Assembly: GCF_009831625.1 (NCBI RefSeq)
Contig: NZ_WUUS01000010.1
Location: 107,906 to 171,905, forward strand
Reading direction: 5' to 3'
Source: Halobaculum saliterrae
Lineage (GTDB): Archaea > Halobacteriota > Halobacteria > Halobacteriales > Haloferacaceae
Length of the DNA stretch: 64,000 nt
Of the stretch, positions 50,662-62,229 are shown in pieces. Positions within the stretch are counted from its first letter, which is position 1; each line of letters opens with the position of its first letter. Under the pieces are notes generated by a model, which was not told where the DNA came from, did no database searches, and was given only the letters and a program-made list of their open reading frames with translations. Position numbers and translations under genes: made by a program.

Positions 50662-50746
50662 GCGTGGGTAGCCAAGCTAGGCCAACGGCGCAGCGTTGAG
50701 GGCGCTGTCCTGTAGAGGTCCGCCGGTTCAAATCCGGTCCCACGCA
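50662..50746 (+). tRNA. tRNA-Leu (anticodon GAG)
   Basis: 85 nt, no intron. Acceptor stem GCGTGGG/CCCACGC with discriminator A; D-arm with GCC/GGC stem and a GG-containing loop; anticodon stem CAGCG/CGCTG with loop TTGAGGG, hence anticodon GAG (codons CUC/CUU); a long class II variable arm (TCC...GGTCC-type); T-stem GCCGG/CCGGT with loop TTCAAAT. CCA is not encoded. The box CTTTAT (50616-50621) lies 41 nt upstream of the mature 5' end, leaving a short precursor leader. Confidence 0.97.
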
Positions 50747-50760
50747 TCCACACGGATGCA

Positions 50761-50799
50761 GGTGCTGTGCGCCCCTCGGGGCGCCCTACAGACAGCACC
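50761..50799. other. strong stem-loop 14 nt after tRNA-Leu
   Basis: GGTGCTGT pairs with ACAGCACC (8 bp), enclosing GCGCCCC-TC-GGGGCGC (7 bp) with a 7-nt bulge CCTACAG on the 3' side. The 3' half, read in reverse, resembles the tRNA segment GCGCTGTCCTGTAG (anticodon 3' arm plus variable arm). It may be the 3' end or processing element of the tRNA precursor, or a small RNA. Confidence 0.5.
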
Positions 50800-50915
50800 C
50801 ACGCACAATCCTTCCGCGACACTACACCCGCCAGCGACGGCCACGGTGTCGACCCGAGCGGCGTGGGAGTCGCGGAGAGAAACGGTTTTCCGCGGAGGAA
50901 CCGCCCCCAACTGGT

Positions 50916-51503
50916 ATGCACGCGATCACCGGTTCCGGGTGGATCGAGGTCATCTCGGGATCGATGTTCTCCGGGAAGACCGAGGAGCTCCTCCGACGGC
51001 TTCGTCGCGCGGAGATCGCGGGACAGGAGATCGCCGTATTCACGCCCGCGCTCGACGACCGGTACGGCGAGACGACTATCGGCACCCACAACGGACGGTC
51101 CTGGGAGGCGAACGTCATCGACAACGAGGGGGAGGGACCGTGGGACATCCGCGACCGCCTCAACGGCGAGATGGTCGTCGCGATCGACGAGGCGAACTTC
51201 TTCTCGGACGCGCTCGTCGAGGTCTGCCAGACGCTGGCGGAGGACGACCGCCGCGTGATCGTCTCGGGCACCGACCAGACGTACCGCGGCGAGCCGTTCG
51301 ACCCGCTCCCGGACCTGATGGCCGTCGCCGAGTACGTCGACAAGCTCCAGGCGATCTGCGCGGAGTGCGGGGAGCCCGCGACCCGCAACCAGCGGCTCAT
51401 CGAGGGCGAGCCGGCCCACGCCGACGACCCGACCATCCTCGTCGGCGCCGAGGAGAGCTACGAGGCCCGGTGCCGGGACTGTCACGTGCTCCGTCGCGAC
51501 TGA
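50916..51503 (+). CDS. tdk: thymidine kinase (type II)
   Basis: 195 residues. P-loop GSMFSGKT (residues 15-22), catalytic Glu in VAIDEANFF, and a zinc site formed by CAECG and CRDCH. It phosphorylates thymidine to dTMP for salvage. GTTTTC (50885-50890) lies about 26 nt before the ATG, so it is likely expressed from its own promoter. Monocistronic between tRNA-Leu and the Yip1-like gene. Confidence 0.95.
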   Translation: MHAITGSGWIEVISGSMFSGKTEELLRRLRRAEIAGQEIAVFTPALDDRYGETTIGTHNGRSWEANVIDNEGEGPWDIRDRLNGEMVVAIDEANFFSDALVEVCQTLAEDDRRVIVSGTDQTYRGEPFDPLPDLMAVAEYVDKLQAICAECGEPATRNQRLIEGEPAHADDPTILVGAEESYEARCRDCHVLRRD

Positions 51504-51591
51504 GCCCGATCGGGAATCGACCGAGGGCGCGAACGCCGGCGGCGGCCCGAGAGACCGCAACGGTCATGGCCGGGCCGTCGTTATCCCGGGT

Positions 51592-52194
51592 GTGACGACG
51601 TGGGTCGACGATCCTGAAGGGGGACGGGCGCGCGGCCCGACCGCGGTCGCCCGAGCGTGGGGAGAGGTGCTCGTTCGACCGGTCCGGTTCTTCGCCAGCG
51701 GGATCGCTCCGGGCGATCAGGCGCCGGGGCTCGTGTTCGCCGTCTGCGTCGCCGTCGCGTTCGCCGGCGTCCGGTTCCTCCTCGATCCGACGACGATCCC
51801 CACGGCGTTCGGCGGAGCGGCCGTCTCCGCGTTCGTCTCGTTGCTGTTCGTGGCCGTGTTCGTCGCGCCCGCGAGCCTCCACCTGACGGCGGCGCTGCAG
51901 ACGGTCCTGCTGATCGTGTTCGTTCGTGACCGGGCGGGGATCAGCGAGACGGTGCAGGTGCTCGCGTACGCGAGTGCTCCGTGCGCGCTGGCGGGAGCCC
52001 CGATCCCCGAACTCCGGGCGGCGTGTGCGCTGTACGGTGCCGGCCTGCTCGTCGTGGGCGTTCGGTCGGTTCACGGCACGACAACGGGTCGGGCGGTCGC
52101 GGCGACGGTCGTTCCGGCGTCGCTGGTGTTCGGCTACGGCTTCCGCGGGTTCGACGCGATAGCGACGCTGCTGACCCGCTGGTACATCATCTGA
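51592..52194 (+). CDS. Yip1-family membrane protein
   Basis: 200 residues from a GTG start. Five hydrophobic segments follow an N-terminal amphipathic part with WGEVLVRPVRFF, the usual entry of archaeal Yip1 proteins; GISETVQVLAYASAPCALAGAP in the middle is the Yip1 core. The function in archaea is unknown, with membrane organisation a guess. Separated by 88 bp from tdk and 149 bp from the RecJ-like gene. Confidence 0.75.
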   Translation: MTTWVDDPEGGRARGPTAVARAWGEVLVRPVRFFASGIAPGDQAPGLVFAVCVAVAFAGVRFLLDPTTIPTAFGGAAVSAFVSLLFVAVFVAPASLHLTAALQTVLLIVFVRDRAGISETVQVLAYASAPCALAGAPIPELRAACALYGAGLLVVGVRSVHGTTTGRAVAATVVPASLVFGYGFRGFDAIATLLTRWYII

Positions 52195-52343
52195 CGCCGT
52201 CACTCGTCGACATCCGACCGATCGGTCACGGGACTTACGACGGTCCTATCGACGATATCGGGGGCCACGTGGCCATCGCGTATCGACGGGGAGCGTCGAC
52301 GTTTCGACAACCGTTTTAGGCAGGGACCACTGCGTTCACACAA

Positions 52344-54497
52344 ATGGGCAAGTGTATCATTTGTGGTGCGTCCGTGGACGGACGCATCTGCTCCTCCCAC
52401 GAGGAAGACGTCGTCTTCGAGTTCCGCGGCAACGATCCGAACCAGCTGAAGCCGAACCGGTTCTACGGCGGCATCGTCGACGGCTACGCGGACTTCGGCG
52501 TGTTCATCGACCTGTCATCGAACGTCACCGGTCTCCTCCACCGCTCGGAGCTCGACCGCCGGATCGAGTCCCTCGACTGGGAGCCCGGAGACGAGGTGTT
52601 CGTTCAGGTCAAGAACGTCCGCGACAACGGGAACGTGGACCTCGCGTGGTCTATTCGGCAGGAGGAACGGGAGTTCCGTGGCGTGCTGGTTCAGGATGGA
52701 ACGCAGGAGGTCGACCCCGAGGACGGCGACGAGGAAGACGACGACGGCGACGACGGTTCCGCCGTGACTCACAAGCCGACCCCGGACCATCCCCGCGACG
52801 ACGGCGGCTCCGCATCCGACGACAGTGAGGCCGCAGCCGACGACGAGGCCGGGAACGGGTCTACCGACGACGAGACCGACGAATCCGGGGCCGAGGAGGC
52901 CGCAGGCGAGGACCGATCGGAGCCGTCCGACGCCGGGTCCGACGAGGACGACGACATCGAGGCGCTCCGCGAGCGGAAGCAGTCGACGCCGAACGGCGAG
53001 GGCGAGCGCGTCGACATCGGCTCGCTGTCGGACCGAGTCGGCGAGACGGTCCGGATCGAGGGCGAGGTCGTCGGTGCCCGACAGACGGGCGGGCCGACGG
53101 TGTTCGAGCTGCGCGACGAGACGGGCGTGGTCGACTGTGCGGCGTTCGTTCAGGCCGGCGTCCGCGCGTACCCCGAGATCGAGGTGGGCGACATCGTCCG
53201 GCTCGAGGGGGACGTCGAGGTCCGGCGCAACGAGATCCAGGTCGAGACCGAGGCGCTGGCGGCGCTCGAGGGAAATGAGTCCGCGGCCGTCGAACGACGG
53301 CTCGCCGAGGCGCTGAGCGACGAGGCACGCCCCGAGGGCGTCGCCGCGCTCGGCGACCACCCGGCGATCGACACGGTCGGCGACGACCTGCTCGAGGCCG
53401 CCGAGTCCATCCGCCGTGCAGTCATCGAGTCGCGCCCGATCGTCGTGCGCCACGCCGCCACCGCCGACGGCTACGTCGCCGGCGCGGCCGTCGAGCGCGC
53501 GGTGCTGCCGCTCGTTCGCGAGGAGCACGCGAAGAGCGACGCCGAGTACCACTACTTCACGCGCCGACCGATCGACGAGCCGGTGTACGACATGGACGCG
53601 GCGACGAAGGACACCACCCGGATGCTGCAGGACCGGGACCGCCACGGCGAGCAGCTCCCGCTCGTCCTCCTCCTCGGCACCGGCTCCACCGTCGAGTCCG
53701 AGGACGGGCTCGACCTGCTGGGCGTGTACGACGCCGAACGCGTCGTCGTCGACGCGGCGACGGCGGACGCCGAGATCGCCGACACCGTCGCGACGCTCGT
53801 CAACCCCGGACTCGCGGGCGCCGAGACCGACGACCTGACGACGGGCGCGCTCGCCTCGGTGCTGGCGGCGACCGTGAACGACGACGTGATCGACGACCTC
53901 GCGCACCTCCCCGCAGTGAGCTACTGGGAGGAGACGCCCGAGACGTACGCGGACCTCGCGACGGACGCGGGGGTGGACGACGAGCGCGTGACGAACCTCC
54001 GCGAGGCGGTCGCGCTGGAGGCGTACTACCAGAGCTACCAGGACAAGCGCGAGCTCATCACCGACATCCTCTTCGACTCCGAGGGCGGCGACCTCGCGGG
54101 CCACATCGCGGGACAGTTCCGCGAGAAGCTCGAGACGGAGCTGGAGACCGCCGAGGCGAACGTCGAGGAGCGTGAGGTCGACGGTCGCACGTTCGCGACG
54201 CTGGACGCCGACGCGTACAGCCACCGGTTCGACTTCCCGTCGACGACACTGCTGGCGGACGAACTCCAGCGCCGGAACGACCGTGACGCGACAGTCCTGT
54301 ACGGCACCGACGAGCTGTACGTCCGCGCCGACGACGGCGTCGACGTGCGCGCGGCCGCCGGCGACGCCGCGATGGCGGTGCCCGACGCGGGCGTCACCGC
54401 CGTCGGGGTCCGCCAGGGCCGCATCGAGTACCTCGCGGGCCGCCGCGACGAGGTGACCGACGCCGTCGTCGACGCGGTCGCCGGCCAGTTGCAGTAA
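52344..54497 (+). CDS. recJ4: DHH/RecJ-family protein with zinc finger, S1 and OB domains; catalytic residues lost (RecJ4-like)
   Basis: 717 residues. An N-terminal zinc finger (C4-x2-C7, C16, H19), an S1-like domain (DGYADFGVFIDLSSNVTGLLHR), a 120-residue acidic linker, an OB-fold (FELRDETGVVDCAAFVQAG) and a DHH-like core follow the same order as the protein at 3169-5085. Motif I reads RHAATADG where the paralogue has RHHADGDG, motif II LLLGTGSTVE where it has LMLDNGSTEE, and motif III VVVDAATADAE where it has AVVDHHHPDPD; the DHHA1 glycine motif is gone. It is therefore probably not a nuclease but a structural partner. It precedes elp3, as recJ4 does in Haloferax as I recall. TTTTAG is 25 nt before the ATG. 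Confidence 0.82.
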   Translation: MGKCIICGASVDGRICSSHEEDVVFEFRGNDPNQLKPNRFYGGIVDGYADFGVFIDLSSNVTGLLHRSELDRRIESLDWEPGDEVFVQVKNVRDNGNVDLAWSIRQEEREFRGVLVQDGTQEVDPEDGDEEDDDGDDGSAVTHKPTPDHPRDDGGSASDDSEAAADDEAGNGSTDDETDESGAEEAAGEDRSEPSDAGSDEDDDIEALRERKQSTPNGEGERVDIGSLSDRVGETVRIEGEVVGARQTGGPTVFELRDETGVVDCAAFVQAGVRAYPEIEVGDIVRLEGDVEVRRNEIQVETEALAALEGNESAAVERRLAEALSDEARPEGVAALGDHPAIDTVGDDLLEAAESIRRAVIESRPIVVRHAATADGYVAGAAVERAVLPLVREEHAKSDAEYHYFTRRPIDEPVYDMDAATKDTTRMLQDRDRHGEQLPLVLLLGTGSTVESEDGLDLLGVYDAERVVVDAATADAEIADTVATLVNPGLAGAETDDLTTGALASVLAATVNDDVIDDLAHLPAVSYWEETPETYADLATDAGVDDERVTNLREAVALEAYYQSYQDKRELITDILFDSEGGDLAGHIAGQFREKLETELETAEANVEEREVDGRTFATLDADAYSHRFDFPSTTLLADELQRRNDRDATVLYGTDELYVRADDGVDVRAAAGDAAMAVPDAGVTAVGVRQGRIEYLAGRRDEVTDAVVDAVAGQLQ

Positions 54498-54657
54498 CTC
54501 GACCCGGCACAGTTCGTGCGACTTCTCGACGTGAGTTCCGAGCGAGCCAGTTGCGACGCTGCCGGACGAAGTCAACGGGGATGAGCTGGATCGAACCGAT
54601 CCGGGCTGATCGTCACGAACGAAACCCTTAGGCCCGAACCGCGGCCACACACACCCA

Positions 54658-56418
54658 ATGAGCGGTACCGCGGGGACGGACCCCGAACTCACCGAGTACG
54701 CCGAGGAGTCCGACGAGCCGGCGGCGTTCGAGCGCGCATGCGCCCGGCTCGTCGCCCGGATCCTCGACGGCGAGATCGGCCGCGACGACCTCGAATCGGC
54801 CAAGCTCGACGCCTGCTCGGAGTTCTCCTCCCCGAAGGTGCCACAGAACACCGACCTGCTCCAGCGCGCCCCCGAGGGTCGCCGTGAGGAGGTCCGCGAG
54901 GTCGTCCGGCGCAAGCCCGTGCGCACCGCCTCGGGCGTCTCGCCGGTCGCGATCATGACCTCGCCGCACACGTGCCCCCACGGGAAGTGCCTCTACTGCC
55001 CCGGCGGCCCCGCCTCGGAGTTCGACTCCTCCCAGAGCTACACCGGGCACGAGCCCGCCGCCGCACGCGGAAAGCAGAACGACTACGACCCGTACGGGCA
55101 GGTCACCCTCCGGCTGGAACAGCTCCGCCACATCGGCCACCCCGTCGACAAGGCCGAGCTGATCCTGATGGGCGGGACGATGACCGCCCGGAGCCACGAC
55201 TACCAGGAGTGGTTCGTCAAGCGCGCATTGCAGGCGATGAACGAGTACGACACCGACGCACGGCCGAATCCCGCCGAGGGGCGCAGCTTCGCGCAGGACC
55301 CCGGGGAGTACGACTTCGAGTACCTCGAGGACGTGAAGGCGCGCAACGAGTCGTCGGACGTGCGCTGCATCGGGATCACCTTCGAGACGAAGCCCGACTG
55401 GTGTGACCCCGAGCAGATCGACCGGATGCTCGACCTCGGCGGGACGAAGGTCGAGGTCGGGGTCCAGACCACCTACGAGCGCGTCAACCGCGAGATGCAC
55501 CGCGGCCACGGCAACCAGGCGTCGATCGACGCGAACCGCCGGCTGCGGGACGCGGCGTTCAAGGTGGGCTTCCACATGATGCCGGGCCAACCCGGAATGA
55601 GCCGGGAGATGTGCCGCGAGGACTTCCGCCAGCTGTTCGAGAACCCCGACTGGCGCCCGGACTACCTGAAGATATATCCGACGCTCGTCGTCCGCGGGAC
55701 GCGGGTGTACGACTCGTGGCGCCGCGACGAGTTCGAGCCGCTGTCGAACGAGGAGGCCGCCGACCTCGTCGCCGACGCGATGGACCGGATCCCGAAGTAC
55801 TGCCGGCTCCAGCGCGTCCAGCGCGACATCCCGGCCGACTTCATCGACGCCGGCGTCTGGAAGTCGAACCTCCGCCAGTTGGCCGAGCAGCGCGCCGACG
55901 AGAAGGGGTACGAGCTTCGGGACATCCGGGCGCGCGAGGTCGGACACAACGACGCGGACCCGCGCCCCGAGGACGTCGAGTTGGACGTGACGACCTACGA
56001 GTCCGGCGGCGGTCTCGAACACTTCATCTCCTTCGAGGACACCGAACAGGACCTCCTGATCGGCTTCTGCCGTCTTCGGTTCCCGTCGTACTCACACGCA
56101 GCACCGGGGGCCGGACCGGTCGGCGCCAGCGATCCGGTTCGCCGGGAGCTCGCCGACGCGGCGCTCGTACGCGAGCTTCACGTGTACGGGTCGCCGGCGA
56201 CGTTCGACCGCACGGACGGCGGCGACGGCGGCGAGGGGGACGACGGCGACTGGCAACACCGCGGCTACGGCCGACGGCTGCTCCGGGAGGCGGAGGACAT
56301 CGCCGCCGACGCCGGGTTCGGGAAGCTCTCCGTCATCTCGGGTATCGGCGTGCGAGGCTACTACCGTGACAAGCTCGGCTACCATCAGGACGGGCCGTAC
56401 GTGAGCAGACGGCTCTGA
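54658..56418 (+). CDS. elp3: tRNA U34 carboxymethyl synthase Elp3 (radical SAM + GNAT)
   Basis: 586 residues. The radical-SAM cluster motif is C-x4-C-x2-C in HTCPHGKCLYCPGG; the acetyltransferase domain ends the protein (RELHVYGS, HRGYGRRLLREAEDIA, ISGIGVRGYYRDKLGYHQDG). It makes cm5-type modifications at wobble uridine. CCTTAG lies about 27 nt before the ATG. Archaeal Elp3 works alone, without an Elongator complex. It follows the RecJ4-like gene with a 160-bp gap. Confidence 0.95.
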   Translation: MSGTAGTDPELTEYAEESDEPAAFERACARLVARILDGEIGRDDLESAKLDACSEFSSPKVPQNTDLLQRAPEGRREEVREVVRRKPVRTASGVSPVAIMTSPHTCPHGKCLYCPGGPASEFDSSQSYTGHEPAAARGKQNDYDPYGQVTLRLEQLRHIGHPVDKAELILMGGTMTARSHDYQEWFVKRALQAMNEYDTDARPNPAEGRSFAQDPGEYDFEYLEDVKARNESSDVRCIGITFETKPDWCDPEQIDRMLDLGGTKVEVGVQTTYERVNREMHRGHGNQASIDANRRLRDAAFKVGFHMMPGQPGMSREMCREDFRQLFENPDWRPDYLKIYPTLVVRGTRVYDSWRRDEFEPLSNEEAADLVADAMDRIPKYCRLQRVQRDIPADFIDAGVWKSNLRQLAEQRADEKGYELRDIRAREVGHNDADPRPEDVELDVTTYESGGGLEHFISFEDTEQDLLIGFCRLRFPSYSHAAPGAGPVGASDPVRRELADAALVRELHVYGSPATFDRTDGGDGGEGDDGDWQHRGYGRRLLREAEDIAADAGFGKLSVISGIGVRGYYRDKLGYHQDGPYVSRRL

Positions 56419-56534
56419 GCGCACGGTCGAGGGCCTCCGGGACCACCCCGGTCGCCGGCCGGAGCTGCACCCGGAGGAATCGCGGACGATAGCCACACCG
56501 TCGCGTTTTTGCGTTCCCGTTCGATGTCAGACGT

Positions 56535-57731
56535 ATGCAATTCGCCTTCCTCGCCGTGCTCCGCGAGACCCTGGAGGGGTTCGGCAGCGTCGAGGCACGC
56601 CTGACGGCGACCGTCGTCCTGCTGACGGCCGCGGCGGTCACCGCCCTCCTCCTGGCACCGCGGACGGTCCGGGTCGTCCACCGGGTCTCCCGCGACCGGG
56701 TGCTCGGCGACGAGCGAGTGCCGATCGATGTCTCCGAGTTCGACTGGGCCCTGCCGGTCACCGCCATCGTCCGGACGCTCCAGTTCGCAGTGCTGCTCGG
56801 CGCCGGGCTGGCGACGCTGATCGTGTGGGGGTACGTGAGCGTGGCGCTGGCGGCGGTCGACGCGATGGCCGCGGTCGTGCCGCGGATCGTCCGATTGGCC
56901 GTGTCGGTCGGGCTCGTCGGCGCCGCGCTCGTCGCCATCGACGTGCTTGAATCCCGTCTCGACGACTACGCCGCCGAGTCGGACGCGATCAACCAACACC
57001 AGAAGGGGATCGTCTTCCGGGTGCTCCAGGTGTCCGTACTGGTGGCGGCGATCGTCGGGGGACTCACCGTGTGGGGCGTGAACCTCGGCGGCCTGCTCGT
57101 CGGCGCCGGCTTCCTCGGCATCGTCGTCGGCACCGCCGCGCGCTCGACGATCGGGTCGCTCATCGCCGGGTTCGTGCTCATGTTCTCCCGACCGTTCGAG
57201 CTGGGCGACTGGGTCGAGATCGACGGCGAGGAGGGCATCGTTGCCGACATCACCGTCATCAACACCCGCATCCGCACCGCCGGCGGCGAGGTCGTCGTCA
57301 TCCCCAACGAGCGGGTCGCCAACGCGACCGTCTCGAACCGAACCCACCTCGGCCAGCTCCGCCTCTCGGTTGACGTGGGCGTCGACTACGACGCCGACCT
57401 CGCGACCGCGGAGACGGTCGTGAACGACGCGCTCGGAACCGTGAGCGAGATCGAGGACAACCCCCCGCCGCAGGTGGTTCCGAAGTCGTTCGGCGACTCG
57501 GCGGTCGTGCTGGAGTGTCGGTTCTGGATCGACCGGCCGAGCGCGCCCAAGCGCGCGCTCGCGACCGCCGCGGTCGTCCGGACGGTGAAGGCGGCCCTCG
57601 ACGACGCCGGGATCAAGATCCCGTACCCCCAGCGGGAGGTCACGGGCCGGGAGGAGACGGGTGGCTTCCGCGTCGCCGAGGGTCGTTCCGAGCGGTTGAG
57701 CGCCGCCTCGGCGTCGGAAGCCGAGAACTGA
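56535..57731 (+). CDS. MscS-family mechanosensitive channel
   Basis: 398 residues. Four N-terminal hydrophobic segments, then the pore-lining TM3 and beta domain of MscS (LLVGAGFLGIVVGTAARSTIG, LMFSRPFELGDWVEIDGEEG, VADITVINTRIRTAGGEVVVIPNERV, with ATVSNRT). It opens under membrane tension to release solutes, useful for an organism facing salt dilution. A disordered tail ends the protein. Monocistronic; 118 bp to the ZIP transporter gene. Confidence 0.92.
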   Translation: MQFAFLAVLRETLEGFGSVEARLTATVVLLTAAAVTALLLAPRTVRVVHRVSRDRVLGDERVPIDVSEFDWALPVTAIVRTLQFAVLLGAGLATLIVWGYVSVALAAVDAMAAVVPRIVRLAVSVGLVGAALVAIDVLESRLDDYAAESDAINQHQKGIVFRVLQVSVLVAAIVGGLTVWGVNLGGLLVGAGFLGIVVGTAARSTIGSLIAGFVLMFSRPFELGDWVEIDGEEGIVADITVINTRIRTAGGEVVVIPNERVANATVSNRTHLGQLRLSVDVGVDYDADLATAETVVNDALGTVSEIEDNPPPQVVPKSFGDSAVVLECRFWIDRPSAPKRALATAAVVRTVKAALDDAGIKIPYPQREVTGREETGGFRVAEGRSERLSAASASEAEN

Positions 57732-57848
57732 TCTGCGCGGTCGAGCCACCGAGCGTGCGGTGGCCGAGCAGTCCCGGACCCGTGACCGGGAGACCATCGT
57801 CGGACTCCGGCCGCCCCGACCGATAGCTTTTGATGACCGCCGGGCGGT

Positions 57849-58697
57849 GTGGCTGACGTGTTCGAGGGACTCTTCGTCGATCTCGTCGGGACCGATCCCG
57901 TCGTCCAGGCGCTCGTGGGCGGGATCGTCATCGCGGGGATGAACATGGTCGGCGCCCTGCTCGTCCTCGTCGTCCGCGACCCGTCGGAGCGACTCCTCGA
58001 CGGCGCCCTCGGGTTCGCCGCTGGCGTGATGCTCGCGGCGTCGTTCACTTCGCTCATCGTCCCCGGGATCGAGCTGACCGAGATCGTGGTTCCGGGCGTC
58101 CCCGCGACGGGACTGCTCTCGCCGGTCCCGGTGCTCGCGGGCATCGTCCTCGGCGTGCTCGTGCTCGACCAGGCGGACCACTGGGTGCCGCACGTCCACG
58201 TGCTCATCACCGGTCAGTCCCGCCCCGACCAGACCGTCGTCGACCCGAAGGTCGCCTCGGTGATCCTCTTCATCGTCGCCATCACCATCCACAACATGCC
58301 CGAGGGACTCGCCGTCGGCGTCGGCTTCGGCTCCGGGAACGTCGCGAACGGCCTCTCGCTCATGATCGCCATCGGCCTCCAGAACGTCCCCGAGGGACTC
58401 GCGGTGTCGATCGCCGCGATCAACGCCGGCTTCGACCGCCGGACGTACGCGGTTCTCACCGGGATCCGGTCGGGGCTCGTCGAGATCCCCCTGACCGTGA
58501 TCGGCGCCGTCGCCGTCGCGATCGCCGCGCCGATCCTCCCGTACGCGATGGGGTTCGCCGCCGGCGGCATGCTGTTCGTCATCTCCGACGAGATCCTCCC
58601 GGAGACGCACTCGCGCGGCCACGAGCGGGTGGCGACGCTCGGGACGATGGTCGGCGTCGTGGTGATGTTGTACCTCGACGTGGCGCTGGCGGCGTGA
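57849..58697 (+). CDS. ZIP-family metal transporter
   Basis: 282 residues from a GTG start, with eight predicted spans. The metal-binding TM4/TM5 motifs are HNMPEGLAVGVGFGSG and QNVPEGLAVSIAAINAG; the His/Glu pairs are typical of the GufA/ZIP group importing Zn2+ or Fe2+. A His in the loop (DHWVPHVHV) may also bind metal. Eight bp separate its stop from that of the convergent amidohydrolase gene. Confidence 0.93.
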   Translation: MADVFEGLFVDLVGTDPVVQALVGGIVIAGMNMVGALLVLVVRDPSERLLDGALGFAAGVMLAASFTSLIVPGIELTEIVVPGVPATGLLSPVPVLAGIVLGVLVLDQADHWVPHVHVLITGQSRPDQTVVDPKVASVILFIVAITIHNMPEGLAVGVGFGSGNVANGLSLMIAIGLQNVPEGLAVSIAAINAGFDRRTYAVLTGIRSGLVEIPLTVIGAVAVAIAAPILPYAMGFAAGGMLFVISDEILPETHSRGHERVATLGTMVGVVVMLYLDVALAA

Positions 58698-58705
58698 GGT
58701 GACGC

Positions 58706-59971
58706 CTACTCCCCGGCGACGCCCGCAGTCTCGGCGAGCGCGCCCGCCAGCACCCTCGTCGCCGCGGCGCAGTCGTCCCAGTCGGTCCACTCGCGAGGGT
58801 TGTGGCTGATGCCGTCGCGGGAGGGAGCGAACAGGAGCGCGGCGTCGGTCGCGTCCGCGACGTGCATCGTGTCGTGGGCCGCGCCGGAGTGGAGGTCCAT
58901 CGTCCCGATCCCGGCGGCGTCGCCGGCGCGGTGGGCCGCCTCGCGGAGCCGCTCGGCCATCGGCGTCGGCCGGAGGTCGAACGGGCGCTCGAAGGCGGCC
59001 TCGACGCCGCGCTCGTCCTCGATCCGGTCGAGGGTCTCCTCGACGGCGCCGACGACCGTCTCCATCGACTCGTACTCCACGTCGCGGACGTCCACGCCGG
59101 CCTCGACGCGCCCGGGAACGACGTTCGTCGCGTTGGGGGACACGTCGAGCGAACCGACCGTGCCGACCGCAGAGTCGCTGCTGGCCTCGACGACCTCGTT
59201 CGCGGCCGTCTCCACGTCGAGCACGAGTTCGGCCGCGGCGGCGAGCGCGTCCGTCCGGTCGTGCATGTGGGTCGCACCAGCGTGGTTCGCCTCGCCACGG
59301 ATCTCCACGTCGAGGTGCGTGATCCCCGTTATCGTCGTGACGACGCCGACGGGAACGCCGGCCTCCTCCAGCGTGGTGTCCTGCTCGATGTGGAGTTCGT
59401 ACCACGCATCCCACTCGGCGGCGTCGAGCCGACCCTCCCCGCGGAAGCCGATGTCCTCCAGCGCCTCCTCCAGCGTGACGCCGTCGTCGTCGGTCAGCGC
59501 GAGCGCCTCCTCGACGGATCGCTCGCCGACCGTGACGGAGGAGCCGAGCAGCCCGTCGGCGAACCGCTGTCCCTCCTCCTCGGTGAACGAGACGACCGTG
59601 ACGGGGTGCTCGGGCGAGACGCCGGCGTCCTGCATGGATCGGACCGCCTCCAGCGCCGAGTAGACGCCGAGCGGACCGTCGAAGATGCCGCCCTCCGGTA
59701 CCGAGTCGAGGTGGCTCCCGGCGGCGACCGGCGCGGCTTCGGGGTCCGCACCGTCGGGCGTCCACGTGCCGGCGACGTTGCCGACGGCGTCGACGGTCAC
59801 GTCCAGCCCGGCGTCCTCCATGCGGTCGAGGAGGTACTCGCGGGCGCGGCGGTTCGCCTCCGTGCCGACGAGGACGGTTCGGCCACGGCCCTCGCCGGCG
59901 TCGATGTCCCCGAACGCGGCGGTCGCCTCGATGTCGTCGCGGAGGCGGTCGGCGTCGACGGTGATCTCCAT
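58706..59971 (-). CDS. M20-family amidohydrolase (N-carbamoyl amino acid / allantoate type)
   Basis: 421 residues. Metal ligands are in [19 protein letters not shown] (His, Asp), [10 protein letters not shown] (Glu), HIEQDT and [12 protein letters not shown] His regions; AHDTMHV and SGAAHDT are typical of carbamoylases. The substrate-binding [12 protein letters not shown] is the usual dimer-domain motif. Enzymes of this group hydrolyse N-carbamoyl-amino acids, allantoate or beta-ureidopropionate. No hydantoinase or ureide genes lie beside it, so the exact substrate is open. Divergent from thrS. Confidence 0.88.
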   Translation of the reverse strand: MEITVDADRLRDDIEATAAFGDIDAGEGRGRTVLVGTEANRRAREYLLDRMEDAGLDVTVDAVGNVAGTWTPDGADPEAAPVAAGSHLDSVPEGGIFDGPLGVYSALEAVRSMQDAGVSPEHPVTVVSFTEEEGQRFADGLLGSSVTVGERSVEEALALTDDDGVTLEEALEDIGFRGEGRLDAAEWDAWYELHIEQDTTLEEAGVPVGVVTTITGITHLDVEIRGEANHAGATHMHDRTDALAAAAELVLDVETAANEVVEASSDSAVGTVGSLDVSPNATNVVPGRVEAGVDVRDVEYESMETVVGAVEETLDRIEDERGVEAAFERPFDLRPTPMAERLREAAHRAGDAAGIGTMDLHSGAAHDTMHVADATDAALLFAPSRDGISHNPREWTDWDDCAAATRVLAGALAETAGVAGE

Positions 59972-60133
59972 GTCCCGGCTTCGCCCTCGCCGGTGTTGGC
60001 TCTTTCCGAAGCGGGGATACGGGCGGCACGAGCGATGGGACCGAGCCCGGAGCGCGTGCCCGACGTTACCGCCGCCGTGGCGCTCTCGCACGGTTCGACA
60101 AGACTTATTCGCGCCCCCCGGCACCGAACGCGT

Positions 60134-62068
<1,935 letters not shown>

Positions 62069-62229
62069 GCGACGCCCGTCGCCCGGTCGGCCGACCTCGC
62101 GTTTTCCGCCCGTGTCCCGGCCCCAACAGCCGCGCGGACGGTTCCGAGCCGATCGGAACCGACGGCGCAAGAATCACGCCGGCTCCGGCGTGGTAACATT
62201 TAACATCATCTCCGTACTACGGGCTGTCG

